Origin: Adiantum capillus-veneris
Taxonomy: Eukaryota; Streptophyta; Polypodiopsida; Polypodiales; Pteridaceae
DNA length: 64,000 bases
Assembly (NCBI GenBank): GCA_014529385.2
Contig: CM043968.1
Location: forward strand, 10,859,648-10,923,647
Reading direction: 5' to 3'
Of the stretch, positions 24,725-35,453 are shown one piece after another (position 1 is the stretch's first letter; each line of letters opens with the position of its first letter). Under the pieces are notes generated by a model that was given only the letters and a program-made list of their open reading frames with translations, was not told the DNA's origin and did no database searches. The position numbers and the translations under genes were made by a program.

Positions 24725-25442
24725 ATGTGCCATTTCCTTCCATTTTCTCTTGAAGCTTTCATAGCATCTTTGTAGATTCCTATCCAAACAAATGGGTTTA
24801 AAATTGAGCAAACTTACTCACTTTGAAATTAAGACATTTGGTGAAGGGTTTTGATTTTTGATTGTATCCAATAGGTCTCTCCAATCTTAGAAAAATAAAA
24901 ATCCCTTCAAATAGAAAGTGTGGATAGATTGGATGGTTGAACAATATGGTGGAATTTGAAAGCTTGAGTGGTAGTGATGAATGGTTTGCATGGAAGACAA
25001 GGAGAAAGTTGTTAAAGATGACTTGAGTTTGCGATCGGCACTGGTTGATCACAAGTAAATGTTCTTGTTGGGCTTGCAAGATTACACATAATGGAGGGTG
25101 GCGCTAGGTACCATATGTGGGCTCGTAGTGAGATCGGAACAAGAGGGTGATGTGTCTTGATGGTACCGTGACTGATCCACAGTCATACACTCTCTGTGTT
25201 GCCCGTGATCACACCACGTTACGAAGCTGGCCTCTGACAATAACGACGTCGGTAGCAAGCACATCGCCCCAACCGTTTGCCTTGTCAGGGCGAGCAATGC
25301 AACAAACGGGTAGCGATGGTGCAGAAGAAACGGTAGGAAGTGAGTCCCCCAAGCAGGGAAGAGGGCAACATGTCTACAGTCAAGGGCAGGGAAAGATGAT
25401 AAGATATCACCCAGGTGGCAGCGGTAGAGTGCAAGATCTTAG
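24725..25442. other. No recognisable gene
   Basis: It is somewhat GC-richer at 25090-25440, where a 109-codon frame (25147-25476) lacks any known motif. Confidence 0.45.
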
Positions 25443-26200
<758 letters not shown>

Positions 26201-26913
26201 GTAGATTTTTAAATCTCTCTATCTTTCCCATATACATACATACATACACATATACATAAAGTCATCTCATCAAATACATTAACCAGTTATGAAAGAAATA
26301 TCTTTGATAGATTTGGATGTGAAAGAGTACTTTAATATAGTGACATGCATGATTCCTTAAGGCTCCAATCTCCCTCCATAGCACAAAAGATAGAGTAAGA
26401 TGTATTGTAAGGACGCATGCTTTTAGATCCCTTTTAATGAGGTTATCTAAGAATGCATAGATAAACAATTAATATCTCAAAGTCTTTTAAAATGTGTATT
26501 TCTAAGCTTTGCAAGTGAATTTTCAATTAAAAATGATAAGCATTCATTTCTATTTTTTGTTTCTTGATTGTTATGGCTAAAGTTTGTGTACTTTTAATCA
26601 TAAATAGCAATCAAAAGCTTAAATTATGTAAATCTATCTTTTCCTCTTTCTCTCGCAGTATTATTATGAGTTTTAACCTTTTTAATATAAATTTTTAACT
26701 CTAGTGACCCCTCGATAGTTACTTTTTTTTTGGTCGATCTGAAGGCCCATGTGAAGACTTTGGACTTAAAATTAGACGGCGCTGCCAAAAAATGTTGAGG
26801 AGTCGAAAGCTAAATTCTGTTCATTGCCCTCGCTTTAAGTAATTCGACCTTCGTTGCGTCGACCCGACACCAGGTGGTGTGTACAAGCTGCGAGGGGTAG
26901 AAAGCTGTGCGAG
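26201..26913 (+). promoter_or_regulatory. Upstream region of the RPN3-like gene (promoter and 5' UTR, inferred)
   Basis: This AT-rich stretch has no open frame of note and becomes GC-richer from about 26760. A TATA-like AATATAAAT lies near 26683-26691, about 225 bases before the start codon. The position makes it the likely promoter plus 5' UTR, but no transcription start can be read from sequence alone. Confidence 0.35.
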
Positions 26914-27279
26914 ATGGCAGTGATGCAGGACGTGAGCATGAAGGAGTCGACGGAAACTGCAGATTTGCAGCCCTCTTCTGCACCTCTCGGCGCGCCCCTT
27001 CTGCAGCGTAATATTCCTGCCTAGTTTCTTAGGGTTGCGAGGAAGTGTATGTCCTCGATGAAGGTTTTCTGTGTGGGTCTGATCACAGAGCTGAAGATGG
27101 TGGCATCATTAGTGGAGAGGGGCGTAACAACCAAGGAGGTGCGCCTAGTAGGTCGAGCAATACGCCTCATGATGTCGCTTCGGCGGCGCTTTAGAGGATC
27201 TTCACTGACCATTTTTCTCAAGCACGTGCTTCCGCCGGCTTCTGAACCACTTATGCGCCTCCTTTCCTTTATCTCAAAG
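26914..27279 (+). CDS. RPN3: 26S proteasome regulatory subunit RPN3 (PSMD3-like), first two exons
   Basis: RPN3 is a PCI-domain subunit of the 19S lid of the 26S proteasome, acting in nucleus and cytoplasm. Exon 1 (26914-27007) encodes MAVMQDVSMKE..., like the plant RPN3 start 'MTQDVEMKD'. Exon 2 (27089-27279) continues LKMVASLVERGVTTKEVRLV and GRAIRLMMSLRRR. This aligns with the conserved 'LKEIASLIETGSYTKEVRRI ARAVRLT.GLRRKL' segment, including a basic LRRR stretch. Joining the exons recreates a CAG codon and gives LLQQLK against 'TLQ.LK'. Without splicing there is an in-frame TAG at 27022. Exon 2 ends after a Lys codon at a GTCAGT donor (27280), phase 0. Only about 95 of roughly 490 residues are present and no later exon was found. 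It may be a live gene with a giant intron 2 or a stranded 5' fragment. Confidence 0.8.
27008..27088 (+). other. RPN3 intron 1 (81 nt, GT-AG)
   Basis: It begins GTAATATTCC and ends CTGATCACAG. Removing it restores the frame and the match to RPN3. It contains the only in-frame stop between the two exons. Confidence 0.78.
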
Positions 27280-28130
27280 GTCAGTTCTCAATGACCATTT
27301 GGATTGCAAGTAGTATGTGCTGCATTTTTTCATTTGTTTCCTTTGCAGATTTGTAGAAACTTCTATCACTTTCAGTACTTCACATGCCAATTTCCCAGCC
27401 TGTTAGATGTAGTGGTAGCAGACTTTTTTTAAATTGGAAAACTTTTCTTTTTAGTGTGAGGACCTATCACTGTGCAAGATTTTGTGAAGTATTATGCTGT
27501 TTGGATGATGCTCATTCACTTGGATCAATGTGTGCATCTTAGATCTAAAGAGAAATTGAGTGAATAATTTAAGGCCAGTGTGCCTAAGGGATTCTTCTTG
27601 TTTCGACACCTTGATGTGAGAAATTGTGTTGGGAAGAGACCTCGCTATTAAGATGTAAAAGCTTTTATGCTGCGAGTGTCATGTACATCACAATAATTGT
27701 CAATGCATGTATATTAATTTTAGAGGTAGGAGTTTCTCGTACGTGTTGAATGTGAGAGAAATGGTGGTTTATTATAGCAAGCTTCAATTAGGAACTAACT
27801 CTTTTTAATCTTGCATTTGCTTTCGGGCACTGACGACTTGAGTAGCGTGGTTGTAGTGATTGTCCATGCTCTTGGCAACTTGTTGTTTGGTTAAGATCAT
27901 ACATCAGCATGCTTTTTTCTGTTTCGTGAAGAAGAGATGAGAGGAACTTACATGTTAACGACAAACATGAGCAAGACAAAGATTTTGAAATCGAGTCTGA
28001 GTATTGAGGCAGCCAGAGCGAAGAAGATAAACTGAGCTTGTTATCGTTCAGAGGTGAGGGGAGAGACATGTATAGTGGAGAGCTAGCAGTCACACCAGGT
28101 GGGAGCGACCTTGGTAGGAGGCTGAGGTCC
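27280..28130 (+). other. Start of putative RPN3 intron 2
   Basis: Donor GTCAGT at 27280. T-rich non-coding sequence follows with an acceptor-like TTTGTTTCCTTTGCAG ending at about 27350, but the sequence after it is not RPN3-like. No other gene was seen. Confidence 0.45.
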
Positions 28131-28256
28131 CTCTCAAGAGAGCTCCTCCCGGTAGTTGTACCTATTAAGATCAATATAAAAGAAATACCAAAAGAGGCGC
28201 CAGGGTTTTGGATCAAGTGCATTTGGGAGTGGAACTTGGTCACTCCCCCTCTATTG

Positions 28257-28288
<32 letters not shown>

Positions 28289-28356
28289 ATCCCAAGCTGT
28301 ATTGAACTGGCAAAGTCTGTTCCATTTTTGTTCTTTTAGCTGGCACGTGGTGCCCT
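28130..28356 (+). repeat. 3' portion of a decayed gypsy LTR (C type)
   Basis: It carries the AGAAATACC.AAAG.GGCGCC module at 28182-28201, then AACTGGCAAAGTCTGTTCC and GGCACGTGGTGCCCTCAG. These parallel the end of LTR C at 42156-42331. The sequence after 28352 looks like a mutated initiator-Met primer site. No 5' part of this LTR was recognised. Confidence 0.5.
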
Positions 28357-28869
28357 CAGTGGCTATAGAGGAGCACCGTTTTGTGTGGTTTGGTTTCTTT
28401 GGGCTCTTCATACTAGCTTTTGGTGGTGTGTGTTTGTGTGTGTGTGCGTGGGTGTGGGTGAAGTTCGTTTTTAAAGCATACTTTCTTTTGTTTGTTTTTT
28501 GTTTTTTGTTGTATTTTCTACTTTTCTTTATTTATTTTTATTCTTGGTTGGTTTGTTTTGGGTTGTTGGCTCGTTGGTCTACTCTCTGCTCGCTCTACCA
28601 AGTTTTTGCAGCATCTTTTCACATGGTTATAGTCATCATAGTCTCCTTCATTGTCCCTTTGGAGTTCCCTCTTCAGCTCTGGTCTTCAAGAGCCACCTTT
28701 AGCAAGTGGAGTGGTCTCCATACTGGCTTACAATTTCTTGTCTTCTCTAGTGTAGTGCTTGGCTACTCCCCTTCTGGCCTTCTATTGCAGTCTCTTGGTG
28801 ATGTCAGCTATGTCCTCCCTTTCATCTTCCTCATGTATTGCTCTCTCGTCTGTTTATCCATTACCTTTT

Positions 28870-29048
28870 GATGTCAGATCATACCAGTTGGTGGGCATGT
28901 GCACGACGTCAAGCTCTTGCGTTGATGCTTCGTTGTTTTTTTCTTAGGTCCCTCGACAGTCGCCCATAAGTTGGGATAACTTAGTAGTTGAAAAAACTTT
29001 GATTTTTAATGTCCCGGTTCATGCCACATCATCAATATATGACACCTT
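28870..29048 (-). repeat. Start of another gypsy LTR, inserted in the LTR of element J
   Basis: The minus strand from 29048 reads TGTCATATATTGATGATGTG. It resembles the start of LTR J (TGTCACAAAGTGATGATGTG) but lies inside it, just after AAAGAAATACC. Its far end is not defined. Confidence 0.45.
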
Positions 29049-29509
29049 GTTGGTATTTCTTTATTATTTAGCTTCAACGAGTACAATGTCCGAGGGTCCT
29101 TGCTTTCTCTTTGTAGCGCTCCCACGCAAAACTGTCAGAGGAGAAGGCTCTGGCACACTTATATAGGCCCTTGGCCAACAGGAGTACATGAGAGCAAGTA
29201 GTTTAAAGGCATCTCGGACTCAAAAGCTAGCGCCCTATGGGCTTTCCATACGTAGTTGCCACGTCATCACACTTCTGCGAATTCCGCCGCAAATCGTGGA
29301 TGCCCATACAACCTGCCACATCACCACGCGCTACTAAATTTTTCCTCTTGTTGTTGGTACAACTTATATGTGAGATCCTTTAAAATTTGGGCCTCTTGGT
29401 TGAGCTCCCTAAGTTGGTCAAACTTCTGACAGCTCTTTCACTAGGGTTCTATCCCTTTCTGTCCGGACTTCGTCCTTTGGGCCATGCCACATCATCACTT
29501 TGTGACATA
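29049..29509 (-). repeat. Element J 3' LTR, 5' portion
   Basis: The minus strand from 29509 begins TGTCACAAAGTGATGATGTG, directly after the purine tract TTTCAAGAGGGGGGTA. A TATA box (CCTATATAAGTG) lies near 29160, and AATAATAAAGAAATACC marks the poly(A)-site module near 29055-29070. It is then interrupted. Confidence 0.72.
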
Positions 29510-29591
29510 CCCCCCTCTTGAAAGAGCTGTAATCGCCCTCAATTACGCCTGCAAAACAGACATAGGACAAAAACTATTTTAGCAGACTGAC

Positions 29592-31094
29592 TGAAACCGG
29601 CCCGTAGGGCGGTAGACATAGGCTTTCACCCGAAACTTTACTTTAGACTTTATGACACAGAGAAACTTCACAAAAGAAAACCTGTAACGGGAATTGATAC
29701 CTCAAACACACATGGCTTGGAAGCTAGAGCGCTACCAAGCAGACGTCGACACCTGTTGGCCCCAAAGATTGTTGCCCCTTTCGGTATTTCTTTATTGTAT
29801 TAACAGAGGGAATAAAATCTGTGATTTCCTACGAGTTGTCCCGTACAATCCGGGCTGAAAACCACTTGTTCTGGCCCGATTTCGGCATTATAACTGTACT
29901 AGAACGCGTCAAATCACCTCTATAGCGGTCCCCTCGCGTCCCGACTCGCCGTACCTCTTGGGTGTATTAGGGACAGTTTTTAGGGTCGAAACCCTAAACT
30001 TGCAAAAATACACAGCAGGCTGTATTTCCCTGTTTTGGGCTACATTTCGTGAGCCGGTCGCATCTAGCAAGTCCTCGAGCTCCCGCACCTCTAGGGCTAC
30101 TTGCCCTTTGAATCGGACGAGATTTCTCACGTGAAACCTCTCCAAATTCACGTGTACCTGCGGGGGATTAGCAACTAGCTAATCCAGTACCTGTGCAAGA
30201 TGCTCTTGCGTCGGCAATCGCGCATGAACCCACACAACTGTACATAGGTTAAATGACAAGCCCTCTTGTGGGGCATCACATAAGTGCACGGAGGGGGGGG
30301 GGGGGGAGAGAGAGAGAGAAGTGAATGCTGTGCAAGGCTTCAGCTCTTGCATTTCACTGTACATAGAGGGTAGGCAAGCACACAGTAGCTTTGGTACCTG
30401 CAACAATCCACCATACGGCTGAAAAATGTAGCCCACGCTTTTTTTATGCTTCTCTCTCTCAAGTTTGAAAAATGCCAAAAAATGTACCAAGTGGCACTCA
30501 TGCACTAATTCCCCGCTTTGGACCTTCTGGTCTAAAAATATCTCATTCGGTTGCTCAGTTGACTTAGCGACAGAGTAATGAAATGTTCCTCTTGTCATTC
30601 CGGAGCTAATGACACGAATAGATTTCATGGCCCAGAATAGCAGTTCCGGAGATGCTTCCATTGGACTCTCACTGATCGTCTGACCATCTTTCACCACTGG
30701 GAGCACATCCAAAAATACAATGTAGCCCAGTTCTGCGGTGATTTTCTTTGGGTGACCCCACCTTCTCACTGTGCCTCTATGGAGTTAATTTCCAAGTATC
30801 CACCAACTTATTAAGTGCGGCGAGGGGACCTAGATGACTTTGAATTGAGCCTTGATATCCTTTTACTATAGGAGTTCCATTGCCGACCAACTTTCGTTTG
30901 CGGGTGAAACTATCGTTCACATTGGCCATACAATGTCCGACCATTTGCAACTCTAAAAAGAGGGTCTCAAAAATTAAACAAAAATCATTGGAAAGAAACA
31001 ACAACTAAGGTTAGCAATTACCACGTCCTCGTGACATAGTTAACAGTTGCCACGTTCTCGTGACATAGTTAACAGTTGCCACGTCCTTGTGACA
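29592..31094 (-). repeat. Element A 3' LTR
   Basis: On the minus strand it starts TGTCACAAGGACGTGG and ends GGTTTCA. A purine tract (minus TTTCAAGAGGGAGGTA, about 31095-31110) adjoins it. It contains a poly-G/GA run (30292-30319), the conserved poly(A)-site module at 29772-29790, and three 29-bp repeats at 31021-31094. Confidence 0.85.
31021..31094. repeat. 29-bp tandem repeats at the start of LTR A
   Basis: CCACGT(C/T)CTCGTGACATAGT units start at 31021, 31050 and 31079 (the last truncated). The 5' LTR has only two, at 61658-61702, so copy number changed after insertion. Confidence 0.85.
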
Positions 31095-31382
31095 TACCTC
31101 CCTCTTGAAATCGCAAACGTCCTCTATTGCATACCATAAATACATGTTAATGAAGATCTTGCGTTGTTAGCACTCTTTTATCATCGCATGTATCTGCAAG
31201 AAAGGTCGTAACATGTAGATACAAATGACTTAATGAGACCTTCATACTTTTGTCATTTCTATCTATTACACTGAATTCATATGTACATATGATGTGCTAG
31301 CTCTATCATTACCCCTCCTTTGCACACGTTGGGTTGGGGCATAAGTAGGTTGTAACCCAAAGGCCTCAAGGTAAACTTGCAG

Positions 31383-31619
31383 CGTAATCGCGAAACGTTT
31401 CACCTTGAAACGCGGAGTTTCACCACGAAACGTTTCAGTCCAAAATGAGAGCACAGTGAAACGTGAGACCGAAACATGCGTTTAGCGACTTTGACACTAA
31501 AACTATGGTAACTTGTTGTTAGTGAAACGGCTTGTGTTTCACTTGGTGAGCGAAACGTTTTAAGGCCCGAAACGTTTCACCTATCCTTACCTGCCGAAAT
31601 GCGTTTCATGGTGACACTG
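31383..31619. mobile_element. MITE-like palindromic insertion in element A
   Basis: About 237 bp interrupt the coding end of A's chromodomain region: LQLYL is on one side and (L/V)YLEAFGLQPT resumes on the other. The insert is flanked by imperfect direct repeats (AGGTAAACTTGCAG at 31369-31382, AGGTAAAGCTGCAA at 31620-31633). It contains the palindrome GAAACGTTTC three times (a fourth reads GAAACGTTTT) plus several GAAACG half-sites. Its ends are partly inverted repeats. Element B lacks it. Probably a small non-autonomous DNA transposon; superfamily not assignable. Confidence 0.55.
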
Positions 31620-32948
31620 AGGTAAAGCTGCAATACATTTGGTGACTTTGACAGTTCATGCTCTTTCATCCACTTTGCATCCATAGGTGGATAGTTCTTG
31701 AACTTCACCAAGTAGCGTCTTGCAACCTGTCCTTTAACTTTTATGTCCTTATGTGCCAAAACTTGCTTAGGTACCAGGATCTCATCAAGTTCCTCAACTT
31801 CTGGCTGATCCTCATCTGGCATATCTTCTGGCACATCACCCACGAAGGGTCTTAGAAGACTCACGTGAAACACATTATGAATCTTCCACGCATCAGGCAA
31901 TTTCAGCTAAGCCACATCGCTGATCTTATCAAGCACTTGAAAAGGCCTATAGTAACGCATGCTGAGCTTAGGAAACAACCGTTCCTTGCCCTTCATCTTC
32001 TCTAACCTTGCCGTGTCAAACCTTAACAGAACCCAATCACCAGGTGACAACAATTCATGACGGTGACGATCAGCAACCTTTTTCTGCTTTGCCCGAGTCT
32101 TTTCCAAGGCAACTTTAATTTTCTTGTGCATTTCATCCATGTTGTCAACATATTGATATGCCTCAAAGATTTTGTCCTTTGTATGTAAAATGGGAGGAAC
32201 CTTTTTGCCGCCTTCAACAATCTCAAAAGGTGCCTTGCCAATCGACGAATGCACCGATTGTTGTACGCATACTCAAGCACAGGCAAATACTGTTCACACT
32301 TGCCCTTATTATCTGACACATAGCATTTGAGCAGATCTAAGACAATAGAATTAGCCTCTTCTGACTGTCCATCAATTTGTGGATGAAACGAAGAAGAGAA
32401 TTTGAGCGTGGTGCCCATGTTCTCAAACAATCTTGTCCAAAACAAACTTGTCATGCGAGGATCACGATCACTAATAATCGATTGTGGCATACCGTGGTAC
32501 TTAAACACATTGTACATGAACAAGCGTGCCATCTAATCAGATTTTATCTTCTTCCTAACAGGGATAAAATGGGCCTGCTTGCTAAACCTGCAGATAATGG
32601 TCCATATACCATCCCTTGTCGGCGTTCTTGGAAGATCAAAGATAAAGTCCATAGCAATGCTTTTCCATGGCTTACTCGGATTCGGCAATGGTTGTAACAA
32701 CCCTGGTACCTTTTGCCTGTCAAACTTGACCTTTTGGCAAATCGGGCATGCTCGCACAAAGGCATCCACATCTCTTCTCAAAGTAGGCCAATAAAAGAAC
32801 GTCTACCGCTTTAACTGTTGCATCAATACCACGATGTGATGCCCTGCATACGGTGGGACATGACTTTCTAGCATGACCTTATGTCGCAATGGCCTGGTGA
32901 CACAAAGTATGCCATGCATCATCATAAATCATCTCTGAGGAGGTAGTG
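31577..32948 (-). pseudogene. Element A integrase and chromodomain
   Basis: The zinc-binding HHCC part and catalytic core read from about 32940 downward: CPICQKVKFDRQK, AMDFIFDLPRTPTRD, SDRDPRMTS, then PQIDGQSEEANS with the catalytic Glu. The C-terminal chromodomain is at about 31640-31800 (RYLVKFKNYPPMDAKWM). Stops and shifts occur near 32250, 31905 and 32532, and a palindromic insertion removes the last residues. Such integrases insert the element, and the chromodomain steers it to heterochromatin. Upstream reverse transcriptase is cut off by element C at 32949. Confidence 0.85.
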
Positions 32949-33379
32949 TGTAACAAATTGCTGACGTGTCAAAGCCCTGAAGAATGGAGCCAACTTACAG
33001 ATGCCGGTTGAGGGGCCTAAACCCTAAGAAGAACAAGTAACAGAAGAAGAAGTCCTACCAACTTATGGAGACCCATCCGATGGGGCCCCAAGTGACATAA
33101 AGGAAATAAAGCAGGACACACACACACACACACAAGAACTTGCAAAGCAGGTTGATGACGTGGTAGATTTCCGAAAATCACGCTGACTGATGAGGTGGCA
33201 GGACTGTACGGATTTCTGTAAATTGCGCTAGCAACTTTTTGGCTTTGCTTTTGGACCATATGCTTTTGAGTTTGAAGGCTTTTCACTGTAATTGCTTTTT
33301 AGGCCAAGGGCCTTTAAATATGAGCTTAGGGCTCATTCTCTGGCATGCTTCCTGGAGAAGGTGCAGAGTCTGGAGTACC

Positions 33380-34881
33380 TGTAACCGGCCTGTATGAGAA
33401 GACCGAAACCGGCCTGTTCAATCCAAAAAGGGCGGTAGACTTTACTTTAAACCTTGATTTAGCTTTCACCCATTATTAGTCGTCTATTTTACCTGTACTT
33501 TCAAGACACAACAAAGGGGAGAGGGATATAGGCTGCTAGATTGCACCTGTATGAGTAGACCGACACCAGATTGGCCCCTAACTTAGGCGCCCCTTTCGGT
33601 ATTTCTTTATTGTTCAAAAGAGGGAATAAACGCTGTGGATCCCTATAAGCTGCCCCGCACAACCTTGGCTGAATTTTGACTGTTCCGGCCTGATTTCGGC
33701 AGCATAACTGTACTAGAACCCTTCACGGTCAGTATTCCCACGCATTAAATGACTTTCCCGATGCATACGGGCACTCTGCAAAACCTGGCGAGAATCTGCA
33801 GCACGCTGAATTCTCTGTTTTCAGCCCTGAAAATGCGCCAGATCACCTCTACAGCGGTCCCCTTGCGTCCCCGAACCTCCTGGGGGTATTAGGGTCCGTT
33901 TAGGGCCAAAACCCTAAACCTGCAAAAATACACAGCAGGCTGTAATTTACTGTTTTGGGCTCCGTTTCGCGTGCCGATCGCATCCGTAGCAAGTCCTCGA
34001 GCTCCCGCACTTGTAGGGCTACTTGCCCTTTGAATTGGAGGAGATTTCTGGCGTGAAACCTCTCCGAATTCACCTGTACCTGCGGGAGGATTAGCCGCTA
34101 GCTAATCCAGTACCTGTGCAAGAGGCTCTTGCCTCGGTAATCGCGCATGAACCCACACAACTGTACATTGGTCAAATGAAGAGCCCACTAGTGGGGCATA
34201 ACATACTGCCAAAGGGGAGAGAGAGGGCAGTGCGTAGCGTGCAGGGCATCACTCCTGGCACCGCACTGTGCATAAGAGGGAAAGCAAGCACTCCATAGCT
34301 CTTAACCTGTGACAAAAGCTGCAAATGAGCCTCTCCCAGCTTAAAATTCAGCGCCACTTCCTTCTTGCATTGGAAACTGCACCAGAATGTGCCACTTGGC
34401 ACATTTACAAGCATTTTCCCGTTTCGGGGTTGCCGCCTAAAAATCTCCCAACCGGTTGCCCAGTTGACTTCACGGCAGAGTAAGAAAATGTTCCCCTTGT
34501 CATTCCGGAGGTAATGACGCCAACACATTTTCAGGTCCCAAAATAGCAGTTCCCTAAATTTTAGGAGATACTGCCATTGTATCTTTCTAGGTCATCCGAT
34601 CCTCTTTGTACATTGTGGCCACATCTAGAACTGAAATGTAGCCTCTGTAGCAAAGGATTCCACTTTGGCTAGTCAATGACCCCACTTTGGCTAACCATAG
34701 TCTTTGTCCAACCTTAGTGCTCTCTTGCCCTCAGGCCTGGACTCCCTCTGGACAGTTCCACACTAGCTATGCAATGCAGGGCAATTAGATTTCCTGAGGG
34801 GTGTTTCCAAAAAGTGAAAGTAAATAGATAATAAGAAAGAAATCAACAAAAAGGATAGATAGTAGTCACACGCTGGTGACA
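33380..34881 (-). repeat. Element B 3' LTR
   Basis: 1502 bp. On the minus strand it starts TGTCACCAGCGTGTG and ends CGGTTACA. Poly(A)-site module at 33586-33605. Confidence 0.95.
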
Positions 34882-35453
34882 TACCCCCCTCTTGAAATCT
34901 GAAACGTCCTTGTTTGCATCTATGTCGTTCATGCTCCTAGTCAACACTGATGTATTCAACACCTGTCGACACATGTACGACACATACATGCTCATTGTCA
35001 ACCCTGGTGTATTCAACACCTCGTCGACTCATGTATTGCCTGCGTGTGAACCCTGTCCCAATGACATAGTGGTAGCTTCGCACTCTGCCATTGCTTTGAG
35101 TCACTAACTTTCCAATGACAAAATGGTAGCTGCACATTTTGCCACTGTCTTATAGTACACGTTGGATCCCGTAACACTTTCGAGCATAGCTAAACCAACA
35201 GTTTAAGAATGCAGTTACACATGTACTCTTCAATAGAAGCAATTACTGTATCCTTGACAAACTGACAAGAAATACTCACTTCTATAGCACTAACCAAACT
35301 TTTGGACATTCCATAAGAGCAATTGCCAAACTGACAATCTGTACAGCTCTAACACTCATGTAACAGGTATTTCATTTGAGCTCACTTTAAATACCATGTA
35401 CATCATTTGTTTCAAAAGCCATTGTCACACTGACAATCCATGTAGCTCTGAAC
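34882..35453 (-). other. Element B 3' non-coding region
   Basis: Lies between the chromodomain stop and the purine tract TTTCAAGAGGGGGGTA (34882-34897). No gene is seen. Short motifs such as CTGACAAT recur. Confidence 0.7.

Noticed and set aside
27290-27420. A third RPN3 exon after the acceptor-like TTTGTTTCCTTTGCAG
   Set aside because: The following sequence hits a stop almost at once and does not match RPN3.
27788-28411. A 207-codon minus-strand open frame
   Set aside because: It overlaps the same LTR and microsatellite region; Arg-Glu repeats come from GA repeats and no motif was recognised.
28038-28871. A 277-codon plus-strand open frame
   Set aside because: It overlays a C-type LTR end, a CT microsatellite and T-rich DNA. 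The translation is low-complexity (Ser-Leu and Phe/Leu runs) with no domain.
34116-34528. Open frames on both strands, repeated nearly identically at 41358-41770
   Set aside because: They lie wholly within the two LTRs of element B, so they are LTR sequence and not genes.
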